DNA of 64,000 nt from Bathymodiolus brooksi (GCA_963680875.1 OY804579.1:34767804-34831803); one strand, 5' to 3'; shown: positions 1 through 12,716, numbered from the stretch's first letter. The notes: a model not told the origin generated them from the sequence alone. A program made the numbers and translations.

Positions 1-32
1 GCTAAATACTAACGTTTCTTTTCAATACAAGT

Positions 33-458
33 ACAGTCAAGACCACCACTATTAAGTTACAGTCAAACCTGCTTTAAAGTGACCACCACTATTAAGTTAC
101 AGTCAAACCTGCTTTAAATTGACCACCACTATTAAGTTACAGTCAAACCTGCTTTAAAGTGACCACCACTATTAAGTTACAGTCAAACCTTCTTTAAAGT
201 GACCACTACTATTAAGTTACAGTCACACCTGCTTTAAAGTGACCACTACTATTAAGTTACAGTCACACCTGCTTTAAAGTGACCACCACTATTAAGTTAC
301 AGTCAAACCTGCTTTAAAGTGACCACCACTATTAAGCAATAACTTGTATTATGTAACCTTCACAGTGGATTTTATATCAATTAAACCTGTATTAAGCGAC
401 CACTTGTCCTATGTGACCGTATTTCACTGTTCCCTTGGAAGGTCATAGATTTGACTGT
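33..458. mobile_element. TIR-bounded MITE-like element with internal 40-bp tandem repeats
   Basis: The left end begins ACAGTCAA and the right end finishes TTGACTGT, so the ends are inverted. Most of the interior (about 43-335) is seven or so copies of a 40-bp unit beginning gaccaccactattaagttac. A second element with the same ends but a different internal unit lies at 12267-12716. That pair supports a non-autonomous DNA transposon whose interior expanded as tandem repeats. No coding capacity is seen. The right flank lacks a clean TA, so the exact border is uncertain. Confidence 0.55.
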
Positions 459-853
459 GGTATAGCTGTTATAAGTTGTCAATAATATCTGAATTTTCAT
501 GTCTAAGTGCAAGAATTGTAATCGTTGCAGTTTGTCAATTTTGGTAATCCATTTTCAAAGCCTTGTGAAAAAGTCATAAATATTCTGTCAGATATCATTA
601 GTGTTATTATGTTGAAGCAGGCGAGATCCACGCTAACTTGACACGAAGCATGTCTATGATGTGTTGTACTATTAACTGTGGTAATGTGTTTATATATATG
701 ATGTAACAATAGCTTAATAATGCTACACGATAGCAGGTTTTGTCGATTTTGATAAAGATAACAACTTGGCGTGGGAGAAACACGGCATGGCTTACCCATT
801 GCAGACTGTATCGATAATTCAAAATGATAATTATCAGTCTTTAAAATAAATAA

Positions 854-1029
854 GAAGAGTTTGAAGAGACCAAAGTGAATCGAAGAAGAACAGACAACAC
901 AATGGCCAAAGGAAAAGGGAGAAAGGGACAAACAACGATCTCCAAAACATACACATAAAACTAAAGATCGAGTAACACGAACCCCACTAAAAACCACCGA
1001 GGGTGAACTCAGTTGCTCCGGAAGGGTCA
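854..1029 (-). mobile_element. 5'-truncated retroelement tail (dispersed family, copy 1)
   Basis: On the minus strand this is the 3' end of a dispersed retroelement and closely matches part of the copy at 54480-54915. All copies share one 3' terminus (gaagagtttgaaga on the plus strand) and differ in where the 5' end is cut. That is the usual result of incomplete reverse transcription. This copy holds only the region after the element's stop codon. Open frames across it are chance translations of the repeat. Confidence 0.6.
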
Positions 1030-1155
1030 GTAAAATAACTGACAATACATAATTCCCAACGTAAAATAACTGACAATACATAATTCCCAAAGTAAAATAA
1101 CTGACAATACATAATTCCCAAAGTAAAATAACTGACAATACATAATTCCCAAAGA
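1030..1155. repeat. 31-bp tandem repeat, about 4 copies
   Basis: Four near-identical units containing taaaataactgacaatacat abut the truncated 5' end of the retroelement tail. Copies are almost identical, so expansion is recent. Confidence 0.85.
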
Positions 1156-1215
1156 CTGTTTGCTCTTATCCCTTAATGTTGCATGCTTAGATTAACAAAA
1201 CAGCAACTGCCATTT
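1156..1215. repeat. Dispersed repeat fragment
   Basis: The stretch around gctcttatcccttaatgttg resembles segments near 38770-38810 and 39520-39570, with shared words for tttgctctt, taatgttgc and agcaacaac. It is a short, diverged member of an unclassified dispersed family. Confidence 0.35.
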
Positions 1216-1689
1216 TTATTGTTTCTGGTTTGATCCGACCGGGGATTTAATCCATGATCTAGCTCGTTTGAGGTGAACACACTAATCAGTACATCAGAGA
1301 GGCATTTCTTTCTGTTCATGAACAACAGGCAAATTTCATGACAATAATAAGACAACATACACAGATTTATTATTACCGGGAGCTTACAAATACATATATA
1401 TTATTCTGACCACTAAATTACTATCAGATGTTTGGCAGGTTAACGCTCAATTAGGCATGTTTCCTTATTTAAAAAAATAATTCCATGAAAAATAAACTGA
1501 CCCGTTAGTGTACGTATTCTTTTAAAGCATTATTGAAAAATATAAACAGATATGAACAGTTTTATTCCTGTTATTGTAAGTGGTTTCTTGTTAGTGTTGA
1601 ATGTTATCTGTAAAGGAAACCTTTAAATTACTAAACTGAAGTTGTATTAATGATCCACGTTGACTGACTATTATATGTCTGTTTGGCAA

Positions 1690-1785
1690 GGTACTCCATA
1701 CAACTTATGTGACAAAGTTTGTCAATGACTTAAGGCAGGTCGGTGGCCTTGTCTGGGTTTCTACACAAATAAAGTTAAGGTCATT
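1690..1785 (+). mobile_element. SINE fragment (central part)
   Basis: The words gacaaagtttgtcaatgact and caggtcggtgg match the middle of the SINE at 24599-24890 in the same orientation. The tRNA-like head and the tail are missing or diverged. Confidence 0.5.
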
Positions 1786-2009
1786 TCCTGCGTTGCTACA
1801 ACCAGTTTCATAATCGTCATCACGAATTGGCAACGGGTCTTTCCCTTTTACGTAGATATATTCTTTCCACTGTCACCGACAAGTCTTTTTCATGATTATG
1901 TGAGTAACACGGAAGGTGTATGGTAAGAAACAGGAACGACTTACCCGTCTCGCTCACTTGGGTTAATCCCGTTTTTGTTTAGTCGTCCATGTTGCTCATC
2001 TTTTTAGTT

Positions 2010-3141
2010 TTCTGTGTTGTATCTATTGTTTGTCTTTCTTTATTCCGTGTTGTATCTATTGTTTGTCTTTCTTTATTCCGTGTTGTATCTATTGTTTGTC
2101 TTTCTTTATTCCGTGTTGTATCTATTGTTTGTCTTTCTTTATTCCGTGTTGTATCTATTGTTTGTCTTTCTTTATTTCGTGTTGTATCTATTGTTTGTCT
2201 TTCTTTATTCCGTGTTGTATCTATTGTTTGTCTTTCTTTATTCCGTGTTGTATCTATTGTTTGTCTTTCTTTATTCCGTGTTGTATCTATTGTTTGTCTT
2301 TCTTTATTCCGTGTTGTATCTATTGTTTGTCTTTCTTTATTCCGTGTTGTATCTATTGTTTGTCTTTCTTTATTCCGTGTTGTATCTATTGTTTGTCTTT
2401 CTTTATTCCGTGTTGTATCTATTGTTTGTCTTTCTTTATTCCGTGTTGTATCTATTGTTTGTCTTTCTTTATTCCGTGTTGTATCTATTGTTTGTCTTTC
2501 TTTATTCCGTGTTGTATCTATTGTTTGTCTTTCTTTATTCTGTGTTGTATCTATTGTTTGTCTTTCTTTATTCCGTGTTGTATCTATTGTTTGTCTTTCT
2601 TTATTCCGTGTTGTATCTATTGTTTGTCTTTCTTTATTCCGTGTTGTATCTATTGTTTGTCTTTCTTTATTCCGTGTTGTATCTATTGTTTGTCTTTCTT
2701 TATTCCGTGTTGTATCTATTGTTTGTCTTTCTTTATGCCGTGTTGTATCTATTGTTTGTCTTTCTTTATTCCGTGTTGTATCTATTGTTTGTCTTTCTTT
2801 ATTCCGTGTTGTATCTATTGTTTGTCTTTCTTTATTCCGTGTTGTATCTAGTGTGTGTCTTTCTTTATTCCGTGTTGTATCTATTGTTTGTCTTTCTTTA
2901 TTCCGTGTTGTATCTATTGTTTGTCTTTCTTTATTCCGTGTTGTATCTATTGTTTGTCTTTCTTTATTCCGTGTTGTATCTATTGTTTGTCTTTCTTTAT
3001 TCCGTGTTGTATCTATTGTTTGTCTTTCTTTATTCCGTGTTGTATCTATTGTTTGTCTTTCTTTATTCCGTGTTGTATCTATTGTTTGTCTTTCTTTATT
3101 CCGTGCTGTATCTATTGTTTGTCTTTCTTTGTTCTGTGTCG
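2010..3141 (+). repeat. 33-bp minisatellite, about 34 copies
   Basis: The unit begins ttccgtgttgtatctattg and runs on as a pyrimidine-rich 33-mer, repeated with only scattered single-base changes (for example at 2176, 2541, 2737 and 2851). Because 33 is divisible by three and the unit lacks plus-strand stops in any frame, all three plus frames stay open. The longest gives a 430-residue product with an 11-residue hydrophobic period (VVSIVCLSLFR). I regard this as an arithmetic effect, not a gene. There is no independent start context, splice signal or non-repetitive domain. Confidence 0.95.
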
Positions 3142-5934
3142 TGTGCCCAATGTTGTACGTGTCTCTAGATTATCTATTCTTGATTGCCCTTTCAATTTTC
3201 TGTAACATTTATTTTATTCCAGAAAGGCGTTTTTTGCTCTACATTATATACCTACGTTTTGTTTTAATTGTTTTTAAGTGACACTAAACACCGATAACAT
3301 TAAAACTCTTTGGCAACAAGGAATATATATATTTACTAAGCAAGAATACCAAGATATATATGTCAAACCCAAGTGAAAATCAACCCTAACAATAATGTGG
3401 TACTGTTACTGTGATAAAGCCATCCTGTCTACCAAATATACATAATATATCTGCTTAAGTTTTTATAGTAAGTTTGTGTGCAGTCTTTTCTGCTGCAGGA
3501 AGTAAATTATTAAGGGAGATATTTATTCCTAAGAAAGCTTTAACCTGCTGGGAATGTGTTCAGTACTAAATTTAGAATATGTAAACTCTGCAAAGTCTAC
3601 ACCGACGTATGTCATCAATCAGAAACCCTAGTTGTGCTGGGGCATTTGTTGAAGTCTTGTGAAGTAATACACACTGTCAGATTTATTTTTAATAATTAAT
3701 TTTAATTGTAGTAACAATACTCTTTACCCATTAAATAAATATTTTATCATTTTATTTCAGATTTCTATTTTATTGTTGCATGCGCTGATGTTATTTAATT
3801 CTTATTATTCTCAAAAATTGCATGTCTAAGATTTTTAGTTCATTTTCACAGACCATTTTATTCAGCTTAAGTAAATTATTCAATTAACAGTCTACTTTGA
3901 TGTACCGACTGGGATTGCCTATGTGTATTTTTTTTCTATTACGTTTTCCTGTGAAGATGTATGGATGATGTTTATTGTCTGGAAGCCGTTGTTTCCCTAG
4001 TGACAGAATTTTAAAATTATTTCTCTGATCATCAACGTTGTAAATCATATTATTCTACATATTAGTAAGTTGCTCCAGAAAATATGTTAGTGGTTTATTG
4101 TTTTACTTGGGCAATATAGTACATGCTTTATTACGATGCAGTACAGGACATGCGCATTTATGCGATACAGTGGAATATTGAATGTCAATGTAGGTCATGT
4201 CACAAATTAGAAAAATAAACATCGATTTTATGACATTGATGAAATATGGAACATTTTGCTTTCAACCTTTCGTTCTTACATATGACAAATCATTGTCTCT
4301 TTTAGTACATGAATCTGAAATAGGTGGAATACGCATGTCAAGAATAAATACACCTTACAAGCTAGGGTAACGACCTTTGACTGTCACTGGAAAAACATGG
4401 ATAGTTGGGTAGGGACGAACATTTTATGATCCAAAATATGTCTTTGACGTGCAGGGAGTGTGACACTCTACAAAAACGTTATCCAATATGGTCCATGATA
4501 TGGTCCGTCTATCCTTTCCGTATTATAACATGGCAACCCCAATCGATAGGCTATTTGCGACCTGAGTACGTATGAACAGCTTTATGAGCCCTGTGAACCT
4601 TTACCAGTACCCAACCTATTTGTGTATGCATAAGTTCCATATAATCAATATAAAAATATGCAAGTCTTGCAGTTATTCTTCTCGTTTTTTAAATATAAAT
4701 AGTTGAAATGTGTTAAGCCTTCGTCATTCAGTTTTTATTATTATAAAAAATAAATGGACTTGCCTTTACTTAAAAGCAATAATTATGTTCCATTTATCTT
4801 TCCTCTTGATGTTTCTCATAACAAGCTTTAATGCTTAAATATTCGTTAACGATTTCTTTCTTCTGTTTCTTTGAATTCAAATACATTTTTATGATAATCA
4901 GTGTACATATAAGAAATGATAATATGATGATTTGTGCATTATCTAACAACTGTATATGATGATGACATAGATATCGTGAACATATACAATATCACTACGT
5001 TATAGGAAAATATCAAATGTGTTTGCAGGAGCTATAGAAACATGATGAAACTCGAACCTTGGCGAATTTTCTGGTCTGTTTCGCGACGAGTTCAAATGAA
5101 TTTAATATTTCTTGACAATTTGCGTATATTGTTTTTTTATCCTGCAATGTCAAAAGTCCAAACTAACTACAAAAAATGTTTGAAAAGAGCCGAATTAAAT
5201 ATTTTTCTAATCGATGTTGTCCTCTATCAGGTCCGCGCTTATACTGGTACCATTTTTTCCCGTCGATTTACATGAATCAGGTTCCAGCTATATATTGGTC
5301 AGTCATCGCATATAACAAAAATATATCAATGTAAATTTGGCTGCTCAAATTAAACCAGTGCAGGATGAAATCTTATACTAACAATCACCATGAATAATAA
5401 GGGTGGTTATTGACACCAGGAAGTGCTTAGTATCTGTTTTGTTTATAAGCCAAAAGGTTGGCTCTAACTTACACAAGATGATAAAAAAAAATCTGAGGTA
5501 AAGCAATATCCATCAAAAGCCGTGAACGTCTATTATTTTCTGAGTTAAAAGAGATTTCCGTATTTTGAAGTACTCCCATTTTGATATTTATAGAACAAGT
5601 CTGATAAGACGCTGTCAAATAACAATAAAGTCCTCGACTGATGGCTGATTTATAGATAGTCTAATTGACAAGAGAGGTTTCTTATTGTAATCAATTTATC
5701 GTAACATAAAGAGTTTTAGAGATTTTATGGACCAGACATTAGATATCGTCTCGTGTTTTATATCCAGCGTTCATTTCCGATTTCCTGATTAATTTCCAGC
5801 TTAATCATCATATATATTTAATTAATTTAGTGACATAATTAGACGTATTGTTTTTATAATCCTATGCACCTTAAGTAAATATATAAATCAAAAGAGTTTG
5901 GATAACGAGATATTGATTTTAACATGTAAATTAA
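3142..5934. other. AT-rich stretch without recognisable genes
   Basis: I searched this stretch for the missing upstream receptor exons, which should carry the loop D and loop A tryptophan motifs and end just before the ADERL motif. I found none. One 77-codon frame at 5042-5275 has no recognisable motif. No clear tandem repeat or SINE is seen here. Confidence 0.5.
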
Positions 5935-6245
5935 CGGAATGGGGAAAACACACGGAAGGATAATCCGGATGGCAGGTAAAGAAGAACGGAAAACACCGAA
6001 TGACAATTCGGAAGGGCAGATCACTATGAAAGGAAACGCCGAATGACAATCCGAATGGACAGGTTAAACTGAAGGGAAACTTCGAATGACAATCCGAATG
6101 GGCAGGTTAAAATGAAGGGAAACATTGAATTTCAATCCGGCTGGGCAGGTCAAAATGAAGGGAAACACCGAACGACAATCCGACTGAGCAGATCAAAATG
6201 AAGTGAAGCATCGAATGACAATTCGAATGGGCAGATCAAATTAGG
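5935..6245. repeat. Degenerate ~43-bp tandem repeat, about 7 copies
   Basis: Recurring words are gaatgacaatccgaatgggc and aatgaagggaaac, spaced about 43 bp apart with many substitutions. The divergence suggests an older array than the others here. Confidence 0.8.
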
Positions 6246-6779
6246 GGAAAACGCGTAAAGACAAGAATAAAATAAAAGAGCAAAGCTAAATAAAAACACT
6301 GACGTTCGGAACTCAAACAAACGGAGATAGTTTTAACACTTGGTAAGGCTCTCCCGCCTCTATCACAACACACGTGCAGTTCAAAATTCCACAACGTCAG
6401 TGAGATATCCCAAATCTTGAACGGACATATGACTTATATAAAATTGACACCGGAAGCATATCTCGTACTAGCTGATACACGACACCCCATCAATGGTCAA
6501 CCAACTTGAATGACGATGTAAGGTTAGGGCTTTTGGAATAACTATCCAATGTAATAGCTTGTGATACGTCATAAGTCAATAGCATACCCGGTATGTCAAA
6601 TATTAGCGTACGGTGAAGAGGATCAATCTTTTTACTGTTTCTTTGATGTTTGACCTCGACTGTCCTGCTTGTATCTGGGTCAATTTTATATTGATTGATT
6701 AGGTGTTGTTTAACGTGAAGTGATCAGTATTTCATTTAACTTCATGACTCAGTCACTGACAAATTTTATCGCCTGATCA

Positions 6780-6862
6780 TGTACAGCATACACTTCGTCT
6801 GAGCAGGATTCGAACTCACAACTACAGTGGTGATAGGCACTGATTGCAAAGGTTTAAGGAGA
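6780..6862 (-). mobile_element. SINE fragment (B-box region)
   Basis: This contains gattcgaactcacaac and gtggtgataggcactgattg, the same words as the head part of the SINE copies at 17440, 31430 and 39962, in the same orientation. It lies about 450 bp upstream of the first visible receptor exon. Confidence 0.6.
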
Positions 6863-7312
6863 ATGGAACCTGAACCTGCATCACACGGTTTAATTTGTTA
6901 TTTAGTGATTTATTGTGGATATATAATCATTAAGTTGGGGTAACATTATGAAAGATTTGGAAACATTTGATTCGGTGTACCTTCAAACACGATCTTTTTA
7001 AAAAGTATTGTACTTTACTATGAATACAATTAATTTCAGTTGTGATTATTGAAGAAGTTGTGATACCGGAAATATTTTTTTTCCATGTTGTCTTAAGCAC
7101 TTTGCTTATCAATCGAAATGAAACAACTGTAACGTATTAAATGACGTTATTAACAGGTAAATTTCGTTAAATGGGATACTCACGTAAGTAATAATATAGA
7201 AAATGATGAAGGATGAACCCACAATCAGACGTGCACCTAGCTTTAAGTAAAATAATACTAACAGTGATATAAATTTGTGCTTCATTAACAGACTTACTTC
7301 CTATATTTTCAG

Positions 7313-7767
7313 TGCAGATGAAAGACTCGTAGAGTACCGTGATGCACTCTGTATCGTAACTTCAGATGGGGATGTCACGTGGTTACCACAAGCTGTATTT
7401 AAAAGTCAGTGTAATGTCGACGTCGGATCATTTCCGTTTGATAAACAGACGTGTAAGCTGAAATTTGGTTCCTGGACATACAACGGAAACCAATTGGATT
7501 TACTATTTAAGGGTGGAAAGGAAAATTTTACATTAGCAGATTATACAGAAAGTAATGTATGGGATGTGCTTTCTGTTCCCGCCAAACGTACCACATTTAA
7601 ATATCAATGTTGCCCAGAACCATACGTCGATTTGACCTTCACACTTGTTATCAGAAGACGGGCTACGTTTTATGCTAATATATTAATTTTACCTTGTGTG
7701 TTACTGACGTCATTGACGTTGGTTTTATTTTGGATTCCACCAGAGTCACCAGCTAAAATGATGCTCG
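7313..7767 (+). CDS. nAChR-like subunit exon: Cys-loop, loop C, M1
   Basis: This internal exon belongs to a pentameric ligand-gated channel subunit acting at the plasma membrane. It follows a strong acceptor (cctatattttcag) and opens with the family motif ADERL. Two cysteines (codons 7410-7412 and 7452-7454) enclose 13 residues with FPFDKQT, the signature Cys-loop. Adjacent cysteines at 7608-7613 (CCPEPY) mark an alpha-type agonist-binding C loop. The segment after IRRR is M1. It ends ESPAKMML plus one base of a glycine codon. Pro-Ala replaces the usual Gly-Glu just before M2, the pattern found in anion-selective Cys-loop channels, including some molluscan nAChR subunits. The donor is gtttgt, weaker than the other donors of this gene. 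The frame stays open upstream of the acceptor from 7275, but that part is intron. Phase 1 at the 3' end fits either M2 exon. Confidence 0.95.
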
Positions 7768-9650
7768 GTTTGTATAGATTAGAAGAAATGTTTTGTTTTT
7801 TTGTTTTTGTTTTTTTTTAAATTAAAATGCATTCACTAGTTGAATATATGTGTGCATGTCTACATTAAGTTCAAAGTGGTACGAATGTATTAGATATATA
7901 TATGAAGAGTTGTCCTCCCTGACAAGGTAGTATAAAACAAACAGGAAAGTTATTATCCCTCTTTGTAGAACACAATATCGGCAATAATATAAGACTATTG
8001 TAAGATTATTGATGTTCTGAATACAATACAACTAAAATATGATAGTAAGTATAGAGCCACGCTATGTGATTGATATAAAATATTACTTTGGGTTGTCGAC
8101 GAACTTGATTACTTTCTTTTACTGTAACACTGAGTGTCATGTACATGTGTTCTTTTATCAAACAATTCGGTACATTGCTGTCTAATCAATAAAATTGATC
8201 AAAATCACAGGATAACAAGGCAGCAGTAGATCGTGGATATAAGCAGGCCCACTTAGATGAGGGTCATTGCCCCGGGGCCCATGAGTTTAAACAAGTAGAA
8301 TGCTGTTTTCTAATCATCAATTCATTTTTGTTGTACACCGTGATGGACTTAGTTTGAGTACCATTATTTGGAGAATTGGAGGAGAGGGGCCAAATTTCCG
8401 TTTTCATTTTGATATTAAGTAATGGTAATACACTTCATGTTCATTGTTAGAGAGGGCTTAGCTGACTCATTCATAAAACATGAGGTGGTCTACCGATTTT
8501 TGTTCTATTACTGTACTTATTAGTCTCTGAACACAATTTGTGTCCAAATATCATGAGTTCTAATTAATAACAAGTGAGTGTATCATTGGTGAACGACTGT
8601 GATAACGATAAACGAAGCAGATTTTGCAGATATTGGTAATGCTATCTGACCCCTTTTCTTGGTATCTGACCAAAACATGATATTACATTAGATAAAAGAT
8701 GTAATCTTTTAATTAATCAAGACAGCAATTACCTCACAACGTCATCTGCTATTGCTTTCTGATTGGACACAGAGCTAACCAAATCCTCATGAATATGTAT
8801 GTTATAGAACAAATGTTGTAAAAACTATCTTCATAATATATTTAGCATTTATACTACTTTCACAAATCGAGATTACCAAGATTCATGTCATGATATTAAA
8901 GTTATGTTAAATTACTCTAAAATTGAGCAAAATTACTTTTTGTAAAAGAAAATATTGCAAAATTCGCAAATTTTATTTGGGTCTAATGTGTACACAGTAA
9001 GGCTGTTTAAATATCACCAGAAACATGTTGGTTTTTACATGTGGATGGTAAGACAATTGTCTAAGTATTTTTTCTACTTTTGTTTGTTTGTATTTCACTA
9101 ACATCCATTTGTTCTATTTTTATGTATAATGGCTGAATCAGCAAGTCCACCTTTTTAGCATACATAATTGATTTATTAATCATGTTGTCTCTTCGTAGAA
9201 CAACTAAAAACATATCTAAGCGATTAAAACATTAAAATATCAATGGCTTGAAATATTAATGCATATTAGGTATAACATTTTATTTCACAATTAAGGATAA
9301 GATGCTAATCAACGTTCTTATAAATATATCTTATGATTTGTTTCTAAGAAATTCCAAAATAAAGTAAGTAACTTTAACAAAACAAATAATGAATCGGCTA
9401 TAAATCAGTTGCTATCTTATTATTTCTCGCAATATATCCTGATGTCATAGTAAAATAGGGGCAGGATGAGGATGTTTAACAATTTCGTATATACAGTTTT
9501 AGCACTTATGTCATTTCACGTTATCTGACGAACATTTCCTCGCATTATATCTGGATAGTTTCGGCGGTAAAGTTTTATTTTACAAAAGTCTGAATATGTC
9601 CTTTTTGAGCGATTTCAATTTATTCGTACATAACAGGACAATCCAGATTG

Positions 9651-9945
9651 TTGATTTACTAGTTATTTGTCTATAGAATACCCATCGCTTGGTAACGATA
9701 TTTACTAGTTATTTGTCTATAGAATACCCATCGCTTGTCTATAGAATACCCATCGCTTGGTAACGATATTTACTAGTTATTTGTCTATAGAATACCCATC
9801 GCTTGGTAACGATATTTACTAGTTATTTGTCTATAGAATACCCATCGCTTGGTAACGATATTTACTAGTTATTTGTCTATAGAATACCCATCGCTTGGTA
9901 ACGATATTTACTAGTTATTTGTCTATAGAATACCCATCGCTTGGT
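9651..9945. repeat. 46-bp minisatellite, about 6 copies
   Basis: The unit contains tttactagttatttgtctat and cccatcgcttggtaacgata. Copies are nearly identical. One partial unit of about 22 bp is inserted near 9737, which looks like slippage. Confidence 0.9.
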
Positions 9946-9984
9946 AATGATGCAGTTTTTTTTTTAGTTCTGTACGCATTCCCA

Positions 9985-10072
9985 TAAATAAAACTGACCG
10001 CCACGATATATCTGAAATATTGTTGAAAATGGCGTTAGACACCATCAAACAAACAAACAAACAAACAAACAC
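9985..10072 (+). mobile_element. SINE 3' tail with (caaa)n
   Basis: The words gaccgccacgatata and gaaatattgttgaaa followed by ggcgtt match the 3' end of the SINE at 24599-24890. A run of caaa units follows, consistent with a SINE tail. Confidence 0.65.
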
Positions 10073-11224
10073 ATTTTATGAGACTTATCTTCTCTAGATT
10101 ATTATAATGTCGTATGGGTCAAGCTGGTTCTATGATTATGGTTTAGTTAATCTTGCGTAATTAATTTTCTGTAACAATATGTCACCGTTGGCTATATAAC
10201 TATCGTTTTTTCGCTATAAAACATGCAGTTCAATAGTTGTTTTTAATGAAGTCGTCGAGAAGACTCGGTATAAAGTGACACTCAGTTGATAATAAACCCC
10301 ACTGGTTCCAAACTAACAATGTAAGCGTGTAGATATGTGATTTAAAACAGACCTCATCAGCATCATCTCAGTACTATGTAACTTGGAATTACCTTGAATT
10401 TCTAACTCATGATCATGTACACGTATTTTAATCGTCTAGATTGGCAAACAGTCCATATCTTAATTTTACGTTCGAGATACCATCTTAAACTAGTTTGGCA
10501 TAAATATATTATTATGGGTCTTGATATAAGTGTAATAATGAAAATTGTTTCGTTTTGTGATATAAGCATTACTACATCATCAAAGTGAAATACAAATAAG
10601 TGTACACTAAATAATGAATATGATGTTATACAAAAATGACTTTCTCACCTCTGTCCACCATCTAAAATGTCCGATATGGATTAGTTCAAATGTTCATATG
10701 TCTTTCTTGAAAACTGTTTGTATAAATAATACGGATTGGAGATGAAATCGATGAGACTCTATTCTTTATTGTTGATTTTGAGTAGATCAAATGGTGCTAG
10801 ATTAACACTTGGTAATGTCGATTAATTATCTTTTTTTTTCTTCCCTCATTTCTTTATTTAAGCATCGATGACCAGGTTTAAGTTTATTTAGCTTATTAAC
10901 AATATTAATAAAACGATCGATTTTGTACAAATTGTTTTGATTTAAATAAATACCAGTAATTTTGATGAAATGACAGACGAATGGATGAACTTTATTGATA
11001 TTGGCAGTATAAAAATCTATCATTATTTACATTGGAAATGTAACAAATTAGTTACAGGCAGTTTATTTATAATATTACGTTATTAAACATGGTAAATCAG
11101 CCTGTGTAGAAACTGTTTCATTAACGATTTCTCTTCTACTAATAATATTGAAGATGTATAAGAAGACATAGCATGACTTTAAGATGATACTCTTCATGGT
11201 TAATTTGCTATAAGAACTAGTATG

Positions 11225-11612
11225 TCTAATCACATAAGATGTAAATTCGTATTTCACATGATATGTAGATTCGTAGTATATCACATGATATGTAGATTCG
11301 TATATCACATGCTACGTAAATTCGTATATCACATGATATGTAGATTCGTAGTATATCACATGATGTGTAGATTCGCATATCACCTGATATGTAGATTCGT
11401 ATATCGCCTGATATGTAGATTCGTATATCACCTATGTAGATTCGTATATCACCTGATATGTAGATTCGTATATCACCTGATATGTAGATGCGTATATCAC
11501 ATGATATGTAGATTCGTATATCACCTGATATGTAGATTCGTATATCACCTGATATGTAGATTCGTATATCACATGATATGTATATTCGTATATCACATGA
11601 TATGTAGATTTT
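11225..11612. repeat. 24-bp minisatellite, about 16 copies
   Basis: The unit contains gatatgtagattcgtatatc. The period is 24 with a few shorter or longer units. As 24 is divisible by three, frames of 69-130 codons stay open on both strands. These are repeat translations, not genes. Confidence 0.9.
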
Positions 11613-12266
11613 AAAATTTCACACAAAATTATTGGTTTCATTGCGTTTCGTCTTTGTTGTTGTTGTTGTTGTGTGTGTGTGTTGTTTCCTTTTTCTCACT
11701 TGAACTTTTTCTAGATCAATTCTCAGAAACTGAAAGTCGGATTATTTTTTTAAGGAAGTTCAAATAGAAGATGGTAGGGTGTACCATAGAATCCAGTTTG
11801 TGGTTACCTTTCTGCTATTCAATTTGATCTAATCCTCATAAGCTACCAAGTTGAAATGGTACGTCGTTCCTTTCAACACTGTAGCTGTCATTTCTGCCAT
11901 TCCTGACTGCTGATATGAAACATATATTTCTTTTAATAGCCGTACCTTCAGCATGTTTGCTTCAATTTTAATATTAGATATGACTCGTTTAGCAAATTCC
12001 GATTTCACTTCCCAAGAGGGACCACGACTCTTCATTTGAAGAAGACCACCGTTTCTTTAAATGGGTAAAACATAATATTTCAGGATAAATTGACTAAAAC
12101 GTTTTCTTACCATTATTGTTAAGAGTTATGTACATATTGTATAGATTTTAATTAAACCAAACACAAGACTTAAAACCTCGGGACATTCAATAGTAGTTGG
12201 CTAATGAGTAGACATTGTGTGACATTTAGGCAAATTCATAACAAATTCGGTTTGAAATGTAGAATA

Positions 12267-12716
12267 CAGTCAAGCCTACCTTTAAGGACACCTCCATATA
12301 ACAAATCACTGTCTATAAAGGACACCTCTATATAGCAAATCACTGATTATAAAGGACACCTCTATATAAGAAATCACTGATTATAAAGGACACCTCTATA
12401 TAACAAATCACTGATTATAAAGGACACCTCTATATAACAAATCACTGATTATAAAGGCCACCTCTATATAACAAATCACTGATTATAAAGGACCCCTCTA
12501 TATAACAAATCACTGATTATAAAGGACACCTCTATATAGCAAATCACTGATTATAAAGGACACCTCTATATAACAAATCACTGATTATAAAGGCCAGACC
12601 CATTTTTTCCATTGATAAATAGTACAAATAATTTTAATCTGTATGTAAAAGGCAACTGCTCATAAAGGTCAGATTTTCAGGTTTCCTTGAGTAGCCTTTA
12701 TATACAGGTTTGACTG
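12267..12716. mobile_element. TIR-bounded MITE-like element with internal 34-bp tandem repeats
   Basis: The ends are CAGTCAAGCCT and AGGTTTGACTG, imperfect inverted repeats, each flanked by TA, as in Tc1/mariner-type insertions. The interior (about 12300-12595) is about nine copies of a 34-bp unit with ggacacctctatataac and aaatcactgattataaa. The ends match the element at 33-458, although its internal unit is 40 bp with a different sequence. Confidence 0.7.

Noticed and set aside
41..335. CRISPR-like array
   Set aside because: There are no unique spacers between repeats; the units are contiguous and the genome is eukaryotic.
1989..3281. 430-, 384- and 273-codon overlapping frames as membrane protein genes
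   Set aside because: They are translations of a 33-bp minisatellite with no stops in any plus frame; no independent coding signal.
7275..7312. Translation start upstream of the Cys-loop exon
   Set aside because: The stretch is intron: it ends in a T-rich tract and AG, and the receptor needs an N-terminal half that is not encoded here.
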